Positions 16,010-25,456 of a DNA stretch of 64,000 nt are shown in pieces. Origin of the DNA: Methylocaldum szegediense (lineage in GTDB: Bacteria; Pseudomonadota; Gammaproteobacteria; Methylococcales; Methylococcaceae); the NCBI RefSeq assembly GCF_949769195.1, contig NZ_OX458333.1, positions 1,612,001-1,676,000 of the forward strand, given 5' to 3'. The first letter of the stretch is position 1. The number at the start of each line of letters is the position of its first letter. The translations under genes were made by a program, and so were the position numbers. The notes below the pieces were generated by a model that did no database searches, was not told the DNA's origin, and saw only the letters and a program-made list of their open reading frames with translations.

Positions 16010-17770
16010 ATGCAGACACGTCCCCTCGTATTCTTGATTGGGTCCGCCTTATTGATGTTGATGGCGTCAATGAGTGCCGGAGCCGTCACTTCTCCACCAC
16101 CCAGCGCCAAAGTCCCGATGGGCAAAGCCGAACCCTTCTGCGACAACGGGGTTCCCAAAGAATGGCGCGAGGCACAGACTATTGAAGGCGTTACCATTCA
16201 AGAATCGAGGGTCTGCAACCCCGACAACCCAGCCGATATCGCGGCCTTCGTCAAAGGGACCAACAACATATCCATGGAGACTCTCATGGATACGTCTAAC
16301 TTGGCCGCAGACGCGATCACGAAAACCAACGACATGGACGGAGACGGGGATCCGGACCATATCATCATCAAACTCGAGATCATGGAATTGAACGGGCGCT
16401 CGCCCGATTTCGCTGGCGTCGTGCCGACCTTCGATATCGCGCCAGGCATACAGCCTAGCTTCTGGGTCTTCACGCCGAAAACACGCGACATGTCGACAAG
16501 GAGTTTCGCTAGCGTGGAAGCGAACCCCATGTTGCGTATGCCTTCCCCGACTATCCGTGTCGAGCAGGGAGACGTGGTTTGGCTGGTTCTCGAAAACACC
16601 CATTACTTCCCTCACTCGATACACCTTCATGGCGTCGATCACCCCTTCATGGACCACGGCGGCGAAGGCAACGACGGCGTTGGCCAAACCAGTCAAATGG
16701 ATGTCATGCCGGGCCAACGTAAGATTTACGTGATTCGGCCGCGTCAGCCCGGAACCATGTATTATCACTGCCATGTCCAGCCTCATACACACATTCCTAT
16801 GGGGCTCGCGGGCATGCTCATCGTCGAAGAGAACCGTCCGAATAACTGGGTCCAGACTTTCAACGTCGGTAACGGTCAGGTCCGTCACCCTTCCGTGGCG
16901 GTATTGGAAAAATACACTCAGGAATACGACTTACACTACCAGTCAGTTGACAAAGAGCTGCATAGACTTCCGCAGTTAGCCAACGATCCGCGCCTGATCG
17001 CGCGAGCGATGAACCGCGAATACGACATCACCGATGCGACTGATGATTATTTTCTCTTGAACGGACGCTCCTTCCCGTACACGCTTCGAGAATCCCTGAT
17101 CACGGTCAATCCGAACGAGAAGATCAAGCTGCGCATTCTCAATGGTCATACCGAAACGCTTGCTCTTCATACGCACGGACACAAGGGCACGGAAACGCAC
17201 TATGACGGGGTCGAGCAGAATCCCAACGCTCAGATTACCCGCGATGTCTACATGATGGCTCCAGCTCAAAGACTGGATTTGTCGATCGACACGACCGATG
17301 ACGGCTTGCATAGCTTCGGGCCTGGGATCTGGATGTTCCACGATCATGTCGAAAAGGCCTTCACTACCGACGGCGTGGGCGAGGGTGGCAGCATCAGCTT
17401 GATCGTGTACAAGTCCTACCTGGATGAAAACGGCATGCCCAAGACCCATGGCATGGACCTCGCGCCGTACTTCACCAAGGAATACTGGGAGAGAAAAATA
17501 CCGATATGGCAAGACTGGGCAGATGACTGGGGCAGCTTAGGCGAACCTGCAGCCGTCCAAACCGTGGCTGCTACCAATACAAGCGAGGTAACCAGTGTTA
17601 ACACCAGGGCGGATACGGTTACAACCGATACCGAAACATCGTCCAGCCCGCTCGGTAGCCTTTTCAATGGATTGCTGTTCGGTATCGCTGGTTATGTCCT
17701 CTACCTTTACCGAGAGCGCGTACTGGCTGTCATCGGCCAACTCACGTCCCAGCTCAAAGGCAAGCATTGA
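16010..17770 (+). CDS. membrane-anchored two-domain multicopper oxidase
   Basis: 586-residue secreted oxidase with signal peptide (1 to about 25), two cupredoxin domains and a C-terminal transmembrane helix (about 550-568) with a basic tail. Copper motifs: HSIHLHG (202-208) and HCHVQPHTHIPM (253-264) in domain 1, HTHGHKG (387-393) and FHDH (443-446) in domain 2. The only Cys-containing blue-copper (type 1) motif is in domain 1; the second-domain motif lacks the Cys. This is the arrangement of type C two-domain oxidases, which work as trimers. The ATG at 16010 is used; the frame extends 7 codons upstream to a TTG. Its substrate is unknown. It lies in the middle of the putative copper operon. 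Confidence 0.85.
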   Translation: MQTRPLVFLIGSALLMLMASMSAGAVTSPPPSAKVPMGKAEPFCDNGVPKEWREAQTIEGVTIQESRVCNPDNPADIAAFVKGTNNISMETLMDTSNLAADAITKTNDMDGDGDPDHIIIKLEIMELNGRSPDFAGVVPTFDIAPGIQPSFWVFTPKTRDMSTRSFASVEANPMLRMPSPTIRVEQGDVVWLVLENTHYFPHSIHLHGVDHPFMDHGGEGNDGVGQTSQMDVMPGQRKIYVIRPRQPGTMYYHCHVQPHTHIPMGLAGMLIVEENRPNNWVQTFNVGNGQVRHPSVAVLEKYTQEYDLHYQSVDKELHRLPQLANDPRLIARAMNREYDITDATDDYFLLNGRSFPYTLRESLITVNPNEKIKLRILNGHTETLALHTHGHKGTETHYDGVEQNPNAQITRDVYMMAPAQRLDLSIDTTDDGLHSFGPGIWMFHDHVEKAFTTDGVGEGGSISLIVYKSYLDENGMPKTHGMDLAPYFTKEYWERKIPIWQDWADDWGSLGEPAAVQTVAATNTSEVTSVNTRADTVTTDTETSSSPLGSLFNGLLFGIAGYVLYLYRERVLAVIGQLTSQLKGKH

Positions 17771-17784
17771 GGCACTCGATCGTC

Positions 17785-18660
17785 ATGTCAAAGTTCACGC
17801 ATTTAATCGTTCTTAGTGCTGTTCTGACCGCGTCTTCGGCTTATGCGGCAAAGGAGCAGGAAATCGTAGAACACAACTTATTGATGGATCACGGCGATGG
17901 CCATCTCATGGACATGGATGGCGGTATGGTGATGGGCCAGAACAAGGACAAACTGCCTGCAGGCTGCGATAAGATCAGCGAAGACGTGGAAATCACCGTA
18001 CGGGCCGGCCATAAATATTCAAAGAAATTCCCCGGCACCATGTTCGCTTTCGACCAGCAGGAGTGGCGCGTCAAGCCCTGTACTCGTCTCACCGTACATT
18101 TCATCAACGAGGACAATATTCGCCATCAGTGGATGATGCATGGTCTGCCGAAGTTTATGTATGACAAGGGCATGTTCCACTTGGAAGTGACTGGCCCCGG
18201 CAAGATAAGCGGAACGCTGATACTGCCCAAGGAAGACAAGACCTATCTTGTGCACTGCGACATTGCTCAACATATGGAGAAAGGAATGAAAGGACAACTG
18301 GTCGTGGGTAAAGGTAGCGGTACGTTCCCCAGCATTCCCGGTCTAACCGATTTCGCCGTCCCCGATAATTACGCACCGATGGAGACGGTAGCGGCTACAT
18401 CCGTACAACCGGTGGCGTCAGCTCAGCCAGCGGTCAACCAACCGTCAACTACACCTGAGCCCCAGTCAAACACCGGTATATTTCTTATCGGCCTAGCACT
18501 CGGCTTGTTCGGCACACCATTTGCCGTCAGCAATTTCAGACAGCGTTTCAAAGGAATGAGCTCGAAAGACGTTGTCCTCTACGGAGCCAATCTCGGCAAG
18601 AGCTTGTTTGATCAAGCGGTCCATTTCATCGTCTCCACCTACCGCAGCTTTAAAAAGTAA
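17785..18660 (+). CDS. membrane-anchored cupredoxin with Met/His-rich N-terminus
   Basis: 291 residues. A signal peptide (1 to about 22) precedes a Met/His/Asp-rich segment (30-50, e.g. MDHGDGHLMDMDGGMVM), then a cupredoxin domain with a complete type 1 copper ligand set His114, Cys158, His163, Met168. A Pro/Thr/Ser/Gln-rich linker (about 205-230) leads to a transmembrane helix (about 232-252) and a ~40-residue amphipathic C-terminal tail. The Met-rich segment may load copper; the blue-copper domain may carry electrons to or from the neighbouring oxidase. The ATG at 17785 lies 14 bases after the oxidase stop. A distant link to PmoD/AmoD-type accessory proteins is possible but unproven. Confidence 0.8.
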   Translation: MSKFTHLIVLSAVLTASSAYAAKEQEIVEHNLLMDHGDGHLMDMDGGMVMGQNKDKLPAGCDKISEDVEITVRAGHKYSKKFPGTMFAFDQQEWRVKPCTRLTVHFINEDNIRHQWMMHGLPKFMYDKGMFHLEVTGPGKISGTLILPKEDKTYLVHCDIAQHMEKGMKGQLVVGKGSGTFPSIPGLTDFAVPDNYAPMETVAATSVQPVASAQPAVNQPSTTPEPQSNTGIFLIGLALGLFGTPFAVSNFRQRFKGMSSKDVVLYGANLGKSLFDQAVHFIVSTYRSFKK

Positions 18661-18680
18661 GAAGCGGACCGCAGTCCCCG

Positions 18681-18719
18681 TTGCGAGGTTCTCTTTCAGG
18701 TTAGAAGAGAACCTCGCAA
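18681..18719 (+). terminator. strong hairpin after the copper-protein cluster
   Basis: Perfect 15-bp stem (TTGCGAGGTTCTCTT pairing with AAGAGAACCTCGCAA) around a 9-base loop, 20 bases after the stop of the cupredoxin gene. There is no T-tract, so it may end transcription with help or protect the 3' end of the mRNA. Confidence 0.65.
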
Positions 18720-18973
18720 ACAGGTAGAGTTCTCTCGCCTTCTCCTTCCAAAGCGCAAAGCTATTGGTTTTAGCCCTTGGGCCGCATCGGCTTCGTTCAT
18801 CGACAGCTGGCTTGCTTTAGCTTCTAATATCGCGGTTGCGATGGCGTAGCGCCTCCAGAAAATTTTTCAGACACGCCTAATTGATCACCCGCGGCAAGAA
18901 GCTGTGTTCGTCCGGTTCCACATCCGATAGTCCACGATCGTACCAGTGCTGGTCAGTTTCCCCGTCGATGCCA
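18720..18973. other. intergenic stretch
   Basis: Nothing recognisable is seen between the copper-cluster hairpin and a doubtful small ORF on the minus strand. Confidence 0.3.
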
Positions 18974-19225
18974 TCAATTATCGGGGTGGACAAACGCCCT
19001 CCTCCGGCACACCCAACTAGCGCGCCCTATACACCCGTCGGCGATTTTCCGTATCCATCGCTCCCGAGCGGCATCGACATCACTAGTCTCGCCGATAGCA
19101 TGCCGACTCGATAACGCTCCTACACGCTCGGCAACAAGCGATGCAGCACCACCGCCGTATATCGCCGAGGTGCCAGCGGAGACAGTCATTTGTTGGATAT
19201 TTCCGTTAATTGAAGTGATTTTCAT
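18974..19225 (-). CDS. possible small protein, unrecognised
   Basis: 83-residue open frame beginning MKITSINGNIQQ. An AGAGG sequence lies five bases before the ATG at 19225, a good ribosome site. The N-terminal half has a glycine-rich YGGGAA stretch; the second half is Arg/Cys-rich and less protein-like. It starts 16 bases after the end of the ORF at 19242 on the same strand, so the two could be a small operon. No family is recognised, and it could be a chance frame. Confidence 0.3.
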   Translation of the reverse strand: MKITSINGNIQQMTVSAGTSAIYGGGAASLVAERVGALSSRHAIGETSDVDAARERWIRKIADGCIGRASWVCRRRAFVHPDN

Positions 19226-19241
19226 TGACACCTCTGATGTT

Positions 19242-19532
19242 TTAGTCCTGGAAGCCCTCCAGAACCTTAAGGGTTTTAGCCTTCACTGCGGCGGTGTGTC
19301 CCGTTTTTGCCAGCGTCACGCATGCACGGACGAAACCTGCTCCGATGAGCCTGGTGCCGCACGTGGCTGGCTGTTTTTGCAATAGTCCCACGAAGAGGTC
19401 AAGCGCTGACTCCGACACCTTCCAGTCATCACGGAGTCTTGCATGCGAGGCATTCAGCCACTCGCCGAAGTCCTCTGCCGATATGTCGGAACCGCTCCAC
19501 TTGCGCAGCCGGGAGAGCAATGGTGAGGTCAT
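19242..19532 (-). CDS. possible small protein, unrecognised (perhaps frameshifted)
   Basis: 96-residue frame with regular amphipathic helices (for example ESALDLFVGLLQKQPA). No ribosome site is seen before its ATG. An overlapping frame on the same strand (19429-19692) contains an equally protein-like stretch (VLRKLRGLLQLDINDLTIAL) that would join it by one frameshift near 19500. This suggests a longer gene broken by an indel, or a sequencing error. Confidence 0.35.
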   Translation of the reverse strand: MTSPLLSRLRKWSGSDISAEDFGEWLNASHARLRDDWKVSESALDLFVGLLQKQPATCGTRLIGAGFVRACVTLAKTGHTAAVKAKTLKVLEGFQD

Positions 19533-19767
19533 TAATATCGAGCTGAAGCAAACCGCGTAATTTTCTCAAAACTGCAACGTCCAAGGACGCTCTACTCCGC
19601 GCCATCGGAAACTCCGAGCGGATCAGGAGATTCACCGGAGCTATGACGCCAACCGGGCGATAGCGAATTTCTTCGACAAGGCAGTCATCCATGCCGGCTT
19701 GCAGCCGCTCCCGAGTTCGGCCTTTCCGTGTGCGAAAAGCCGAACCCGAGACCGCCGCACGGCGCTG

Positions 19768-20508
19768 CTAGGTCACCGATACTCCGGCCTGCGCCAACGC
19801 GGACTGTTCGTGCCAGTACCGTACTTGCCTCAGATGATCGTCTTCCTCGGCTAATGCCGTCCGAAAATCGGTCGCCATTTCGTCGAGGCCCAACTCGCCC
19901 GCCAGCCGGATCAGCATTTCCCAGCCCGCGTGATCTACCAGTTCGGCGGTAAGCATCGCTTCCAACGACTGATCTACAGAGGTGCGCGGATCGCTCAAAA
20001 CCTTGAGCACCCCACTTGACGCGACCGCGCTAACATCCGCCCCGGGCGTCTGAGTCGTCGGATCGGCGCCTAACGATTCCAGTGCCTTGGCCACCAGCTT
20101 GAAATGCTCGGCCTCTTCACGCCGAAAACGTTTGAGCGTGTCGATGGAAACCGGCGAACCGACCTCCGCAGCGGTTTCACACTTGTTAATGAGATAGTCA
20201 TAAAGGCGTGTACCGGTACGCTCGAATGCCAAGCGTTCGCCCAGTTTATCGATCAGGACCTCCGGATGTTTGCCGGTCAGTTTCTGGAGAGTTGCCTGAG
20301 CCATTCCCTTCAGCGTACCCGGTGCCGGCACCGAACCGATGGGTTCCGATTCCCGAATGTAGGTGCTATCGAGCGCTGCAAGCGCCGATTCGTCGCCGGA
20401 CGAACTCGGCGGGACCGATTGTGCTGCATCGATCATCCGCTGGCTGTCTGCCGGTGACATGGCGATGCCGGTACGATTCTTGGTGCTCATCTCCACTGAT
20501 TTTTCCAT
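19768..20508 (-). CDS. ferritin-like domain protein
   Basis: 246-residue predicted cytoplasmic protein with two helical hairpins carrying carboxylate/His motifs typical of the ferritin-like fold: ERLAFERTGTRLYDYL, FRREEAEHFKLV, then LTAELVDHAGWEML and ALAEEDDHLRQVRYWHEQ. It probably binds a di-metal centre; the activity is unknown. The AGGAGGAG ribosome site before the ATG at 20508 is very strong. It lies 30 bases downstream of another ferritin-like gene, so the two likely form a pair that acts in metal or peroxide homeostasis. Confidence 0.7.
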   Translation of the reverse strand: MEKSVEMSTKNRTGIAMSPADSQRMIDAAQSVPPSSSGDESALAALDSTYIRESEPIGSVPAPGTLKGMAQATLQKLTGKHPEVLIDKLGERLAFERTGTRLYDYLINKCETAAEVGSPVSIDTLKRFRREEAEHFKLVAKALESLGADPTTQTPGADVSAVASSGVLKVLSDPRTSVDQSLEAMLTAELVDHAGWEMLIRLAGELGLDEMATDFRTALAEEDDHLRQVRYWHEQSALAQAGVSVT

Positions 20509-20538
20509 AGTTCCACTCCTCCTGCGGTTTCTTGCGGT

Positions 20539-21702
20539 TCAGGCGACCCTTCGATTCAGCTCGGTGCCGGGAGACCACTGGTATCCCGCCGCCACCGTTT
20601 GTGAAGGCGACCCTTCCGAATTCATCTGGCGCCGGTATTCCAAGGACGCGGCGTCCTCCTGGGCCTTGTCGACGAATTGCGTACCCCGCGTGCGCAAATC
20701 GAGTTCTTGGTCGAGTACCTTGCGTACGAACTCGCGGTTGCTCTTGAATGGGATCGGATCCGGAAGCGTGTCTGAAATCACCTCGGCCGGATCCCGTCTT
20801 TCATACGTCTTGAACAGTTCCGACACATAGGCGAAGTGTCCAAGCTCATAATCCAGGAAACGCTCCCAGATCGCTTTGATACGCGGATTGGATTCCTGTT
20901 CCACGCAGCTGTAGTAGTTATAGGCTTCGGTCGCTTCGTGCAATAACCATTTTTCGAGCCAGGCTTCGGTCGGATCGATGATCGACTCATATTGGGTGAC
21001 ATGTTGCTCCTCGATCGAGGCGATTTCCGCGTACAGCTGCCGCGCGACCGGATCCGCATAGGTGGGTCCGATGTTGGCGTAGAAATCATGGGTTTGATAT
21101 TCCGCAGCCATGATCGTAGTGGCGTGCAGCTTGCTGATCGCGGCGGCCTTGGTTCGATCGTAGTGCTCGCGCAAATCGTTCTCCGGCGCTCGATGCTCGT
21201 CCACGGTCGGCCTTCCCGGAATGATGTCCGTGTGGGACTGCAAAATGTTGTTCGCGTCCTTGCCCTCGAGCCTATCGAGCAGCGCCGCATAGCGGTAAAG
21301 GTGGTCGAAATCTTCCAGTAACCCGAAGCGGTAAACCTGAGCCAAATAGCTGTCGGGCTCGTTCTGCGCAACGGCTGCCGTTACTTCGACCGCGACTTGC
21401 TCGTAGGCGATCGTTGTCTCCAACGGCGAATGATCCGCGGAGATGAGCCAATTGACAGTTGTCTGCTGATGCTGTTCCGTGCGCCTGACCTTTGCCAAGG
21501 GTACCTGTAAGTCTTTGTTCATGCGTGCGCACATATGCTGAAAACGTAGCGCCTCGGTTTCTAATCCGTTCATAAGGATGATCCTGACCCGAGTGAATGC
21601 CTCGTCATCAAGCTTGCTGATGGGCTTCTGAACAATGTCTTTCCATGTGAACTTCTGCTTTTCAAGGGGAACTCCCCTCGAATCGAAAAGTTTTACGGCC
21701 AT
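20539..21702 (-). CDS. ferritin-like (rubrerythrin-type fold) protein, 387 residues
   Basis: Large ferritin-like protein with two sets of Glu/His motifs: ETEALRFQHMCARM and EQVAVEV in the N-terminal half, then EYQTHDFY, EIASIEEQHVTQYE, HEATEAYNYY and DYELGHFAYV in the C-terminal half. It may hold one or two di-iron sites. The ATG at 21702 (MAVKLFDSRG) is chosen over the ORF start at 21765 because ACAGGAGGC sits just upstream. Function is not known; linkage to the second ferritin-like gene suggests a shared oxidative-stress or metal-storage role. Confidence 0.75.
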   Translation of the reverse strand: MAVKLFDSRGVPLEKQKFTWKDIVQKPISKLDDEAFTRVRIILMNGLETEALRFQHMCARMNKDLQVPLAKVRRTEQHQQTTVNWLISADHSPLETTIAYEQVAVEVTAAVAQNEPDSYLAQVYRFGLLEDFDHLYRYAALLDRLEGKDANNILQSHTDIIPGRPTVDEHRAPENDLREHYDRTKAAAISKLHATTIMAAEYQTHDFYANIGPTYADPVARQLYAEIASIEEQHVTQYESIIDPTEAWLEKWLLHEATEAYNYYSCVEQESNPRIKAIWERFLDYELGHFAYVSELFKTYERRDPAEVISDTLPDPIPFKSNREFVRKVLDQELDLRTRGTQFVDKAQEDAASLEYRRQMNSEGSPSQTVAAGYQWSPGTELNRRVA

Positions 21703-22196
21703 AACGCCTCCTGTCCAAATGTAGGTAGGTCCGTACTGAAGTATGGCGTTTCGTTTTCGAAACACTCTTGAGTATGACTGTGGTGAAATGAACGGATTCA
21801 GGCGTTTGTCCTACGTGTATTCACCTACCGGGAACGACCGACCGCTCGTTTTCGGCTGTTGAAAAGCTTATCTGTGTGGGCCGTCCGCTCTGCACCTGGC
21901 TGCTTCGGCTACCGATCCTCCGGCAGCCTGTTACCAAAGCTTCCCTCGGGTATAGGCCAACTCCTCGCCTGGCCACGTTGCACCCATCAAAAGTTCCACC
22001 ACCCGCTACCTGACCGTAGCGAATTGGACCGGGTACCTGTAAACTGGCACGCCCGGGAGGAGGGGTGGCGCTTTCTTGCGCCTTAGGAGCAACGAGGAAG
22101 CTTGCTGGTGGATCCATAGGATCGACCAGACGATTAGGCAGACATTTTTGTGCGGCAGTTCGAGAACCGAGGCGCTAAAGATTTAGGGGATCAACT
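21703..22196. other. divergent intergenic region
   Basis: About 490 bases between the ferritin-like pair and a small membrane protein gene. A GTTTCG...CGAAAC type palindrome (TTTCGTTTTCGAAAC, about 21747-21763) lies about 50 bases upstream of the ferritin-like start and could be an operator. No gene is supported. Confidence 0.35.
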
Positions 22197-22574
22197 ATGA
22201 AAAAAGCCGGGTTGATCGCTGTGGGATTGCTCGCAGCAATATTTTGGGGCGATGTACTGCTGGATGCTTTTGTTACGGCGGTCGAACTTTTGCTCGAGAC
22301 CGTCGAATTGATTACCGAGCATGCCCTGGAGGCTCTCCTTGCCCTCACCCCGTACGAAGCCCAAGCGGTTACCGCATGGCTCGGGCTCGGAATCCTAATC
22401 GTCGTTCTTTTTTTCGCATTCAAGAAGCTGAATTTGGTCTATCAGCGCGCCAAGTCGTTTTTTCCCGTTTGGTGGCAAGCTCAAAGAGAGCGGGTCCGGT
22501 TCAGCTGGACCGGAATAACCTGGCAGCTCGCTCTGACAGGAATAACACTGATGCTCCTGCTCCTTTACTTTTAG
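22197..22574 (+). CDS. small integral membrane protein, unrecognised
   Basis: 125 residues with about three hydrophobic helices: an N-terminal one (5-35), one near 58-77, and a C-terminal one (about 106-124), separated by a basic-aromatic stretch (FFPVWWQAQRERVRFSW). The ATG at 22197 follows GGGGATCAACT, a modest ribosome site. No family is recognised. It is a single gene between the ferritin-like pair and typA. Confidence 0.65.
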   Translation: MKKAGLIAVGLLAAIFWGDVLLDAFVTAVELLLETVELITEHALEALLALTPYEAQAVTAWLGLGILIVVLFFAFKKLNLVYQRAKSFFPVWWQAQRERVRFSWTGITWQLALTGITLMLLLLYF

Positions 22575-22739
22575 GGCATTTTCATCCCGCTGTTCTGAGC
22601 AGCCAAGGCGATCACCCATCGGGTTCGACCGCCGCCGCGATACGTGATACTGCTCCAGCGGGATAATCGACTGGTGGGCTCAGAATTTTCGACCGTCTGC
22701 GCAGGTACGGGCAGCCGCGAATGGTGCCTCACGGCCACT

Positions 22740-24560
22740 TCAGGCTCCCGCTGCGCGGCTGGCCTTCCTGCGCTCGTGCTCCAGGAGCAGCTTTTTTCTA
22801 AGGCGGATCGATTTCGGCGTCACTTCCACCAGTTCATCGTCATCGATGAATTCCAGAGCCTGTTCCAGGGTCAGCTTGATGGGCGGAGTCAAGATAATGT
22901 TCTCGTCGCTGCCCGCGGCACGGATGTTGGTCAGCTGCTTGGCCTTGGTGGGGTTCACCACTAGATCGTTGTCGCGGGAATGGATGCCGATAATCATGCC
23001 CTCGTAGACTTCCGTGCCGTGTTCGATGAACAGCCGTCCGCGCTCCTGCAGGTTGAACAGCGCATAGCCCAAGGACTTGCCCGTCACCATGGAAATCATT
23101 ACGCCATTGGTACGCTGTCCGATCTCGCCCTTCTTGACCGAACCATAATGGTCGAAGACATGATATAGAAGCCCAGTGCCCGAGGTGGCGGTCATGAACT
23201 CGGTCTGAAAACCGATGAGCCCGCGTGACGGGATCATGTATTCCAGCCTTACCCTGCCCTGCCCATCCGGCATCATGTTCAGAAGATCGCCTTTGCGCTC
23301 GCCCAGTTTCTCCATCACGGTGCCCTGATTCGCTTCCTCCACCTCGATGGTAACGAATTCATAAGGTTCGCAGAGTTCGCCGTCGATTTCCTTGATGATG
23401 ACCTCGGGACGCGACACCCCAAGTTCATAGCCTTCGCGCCGCATGTTTTCGATCAGAATGGAGAGATGCAGTTCGCCGCGTCCTGAAACTTTAAATTTGT
23501 CCGGATCCGACGTCTCTTCCACACGCAAGGCGACGTTGTGCAGCGTCTCGCGCTGCAAGCGTTCACGAATTTGGCGCGACGTGACAAATTTGCCCTCCTT
23601 GCCCGCAAAAGGCGAGTTGTTGACCTGGAAGGTCATGCTGACCGTAGGCTCGTCCACGGCTAAAGGCGGCAGCGGCTCGACGCAGTCGACGGCACACACG
23701 GTATCGGAGATTTCCAGAGCATCGATGCCGGTGAAGGCGATGATGTCGCCGGCATTGGCCTCGGGCACCTCGATCCGCTCCAGCCCCTTGAACCCGAATA
23801 CCTGCAGGATGCGCGCGTTGCGCTGCCGGCCATCGCGGCTGACGACGGTCACTGGGGTATTGGTCCTGATCGTACCGCGCTGAATACGGCCGATCCCGAT
23901 CACGCCGACATAGGAATTGTAATCCAGCTGACTGATCTGCATCCGGAAGGCACCCTCCGTGTCGACCACGGGTGGCTGCACCTTGTCGATGATGGTTTGG
24001 AACAGGGGGTCCATATTGCCTTCCCGGATTTCCGGGCTGAAACCCGCGTAGCCGTGCAGAGCCGAGGTGTAAACCACCGGAAAATCCAGCTGTTCCTCAG
24101 TCGCTCCCAGCCGGTCGAACAGATCGAAAGTCTGGTCCAGCACCCAGTTGGGACGGGCACCGGGGCGGTCGATCTTGTTGATAACCACGATGGGCTTTAA
24201 GCCCAAAGCGAATGCCTTTTGCGTCACGAAACGGGTCTGCGGCATGGGTCCGTCGACCGCATCGACCAGCAGCAGCACCGAATCCACCATGGACAACACA
24301 CGCTCCACTTCGCCACCGAAATCGGCGTGTCCCGGGGTGTCGACGATATTGATGTGATAACCCTTCCAATCGATAGCGGTATTCTTGGCCAGGATGGTAA
24401 TCCCGCGCTCCCTTTCCAGGGCATTCGAGTCCATGACCCGTTCTTCCACTTTTTCGTGCGCGGCGAACGTGCCGGATTGCTGGAGTAGCTTATCGACCAG
24501 CGTGGTCTTGCCGTGGTCTACGTGGGCGACGATGGCGATATTGCGTAGTTTTTCGACCAT
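22740..24560 (-). CDS. typA: ribosome-associated GTPase TypA/BipA
   Basis: 606-residue translational GTPase related to EF-G. It helps 50S ribosome assembly, notably in cold or stress. G-domain motifs: AHVDHGKTT (12-20), DTPGHADF and NKIDR. Domain II, domain III, the EF-G domain V equivalent and the BipA-specific C-terminal domain follow in order. Length is standard. The gene appears monocistronic, with about 450 bases of non-coding DNA upstream. Confidence 0.97.
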   Translation of the reverse strand: MVEKLRNIAIVAHVDHGKTTLVDKLLQQSGTFAAHEKVEERVMDSNALERERGITILAKNTAIDWKGYHINIVDTPGHADFGGEVERVLSMVDSVLLLVDAVDGPMPQTRFVTQKAFALGLKPIVVINKIDRPGARPNWVLDQTFDLFDRLGATEEQLDFPVVYTSALHGYAGFSPEIREGNMDPLFQTIIDKVQPPVVDTEGAFRMQISQLDYNSYVGVIGIGRIQRGTIRTNTPVTVVSRDGRQRNARILQVFGFKGLERIEVPEANAGDIIAFTGIDALEISDTVCAVDCVEPLPPLAVDEPTVSMTFQVNNSPFAGKEGKFVTSRQIRERLQRETLHNVALRVEETSDPDKFKVSGRGELHLSILIENMRREGYELGVSRPEVIIKEIDGELCEPYEFVTIEVEEANQGTVMEKLGERKGDLLNMMPDGQGRVRLEYMIPSRGLIGFQTEFMTATSGTGLLYHVFDHYGSVKKGEIGQRTNGVMISMVTGKSLGYALFNLQERGRLFIEHGTEVYEGMIIGIHSRDNDLVVNPTKAKQLTNIRAAGSDENIILTPPIKLTLEQALEFIDDDELVEVTPKSIRLRKKLLLEHERRKASRAAGA

Positions 24561-25007
24561 AAATCTGGAAAGGCAGATAAACGCGGGGGAGCTAAGTAAA
24601 ACTCGCTATTTTACCAGATTAGCGGCTTTCTCAGTTCCGAGCGACGTTTTTCCACATAATGCTGGAGTTGCGACCACTAGCCCCGTCCAGTTTGCGCTAC
24701 GTGGGACATTACGTCGGATAAGGAAACAAACAAATACTAGATAGGGTGCTTTTCAGTTTGATAGCTTGAGTGAGCCCGGGAAGCCGGCGGCTTGCGACGA
24801 TCTCCGCGGTTCCGTCGTCACCGGAGCCGACTAGGCCAAGACGGCGGTCATCGGGCGGGACGCAAAAAAATTCCCGATATCCCTTCTTCGTTCAGCGTCA
24901 ACTGATCGCATGCCCAGCAGCGTTCGCGTCGGCGATGCGCCTCCCGGAAGCGGGCTTTCCCCAGCTCCGAGGGGCGTATCGTATGGAAAGTCGGGCTCCC
25001 TCCCCTC
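24561..25007. other. typA upstream region
   Basis: 447 bases holding the presumed typA promoter. Locally AT-rich patches at 24590-24620 and 24718-24745. No gene is supported. Confidence 0.35.
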
Positions 25008-25406
25008 TCAGCTCTGCTCCCAGGGAAGGCCGTGATAACGCCATCCGCCCACGCTGCTCCGGTGCTTGTGCTCGTCCAGAGGACCCTCGAAGCCTTGTTC
25101 GATATTTGTCACATCCGAGTAACCGGCACTCGCTAGCACCTTCGCGGCTTCAAGCGAGCGCTGTCCGCTACGGCACAGAACGAACAGCGGCGTATCGGCA
25201 TTCGGAACGGCTTGGCGGACGCGCTCGACGAAATCCGGGTCGGGTTTCCAGTCCGGAGCTCTTTTCCACGGAATATTGACCGCGCCACGAGGATGCCCCA
25301 CGTAGGAAAACTCCAAGGGATCGCGGACATCCAAGAGCACAGCTTCAGTTCTTTTTTGGAGAACATCCCACGCTTCGGGCGGCGTGAGGCTTTTTACGGT
25401 TGACAT
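25008..25406 (-). CDS. single-domain rhodanese-like sulfurtransferase
   Basis: 132-residue rhodanese domain with the persulfide-forming loop CRSGQRS (78-84), nucleophile Cys78, and the entry motif LLDVRDPLEFSYVGHPRGA. It probably handles sulfane sulfur in the cytoplasm, since no signal peptide is present. The ATG has AGAAGGAGT upstream, a strong ribosome site. A methyltransferase lies 50 bases upstream on the same strand. Confidence 0.85.
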   Translation of the reverse strand: MSTVKSLTPPEAWDVLQKRTEAVLLDVRDPLEFSYVGHPRGAVNIPWKRAPDWKPDPDFVERVRQAVPNADTPLFVLCRSGQRSLEAAKVLASAGYSDVTNIEQGFEGPLDEHKHRSSVGGWRYHGLPWEQS

Positions 25407-25456
25407 CGATTCACTCCTTCTGGTTCAAACGGACCGGACACACGTCTCGAAATCCA

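Noticed and set aside
16067-16888. Minus-strand 273-residue frame
   Set aside because: It lies opposite the multicopper oxidase, which has all copper motifs on the plus strand.
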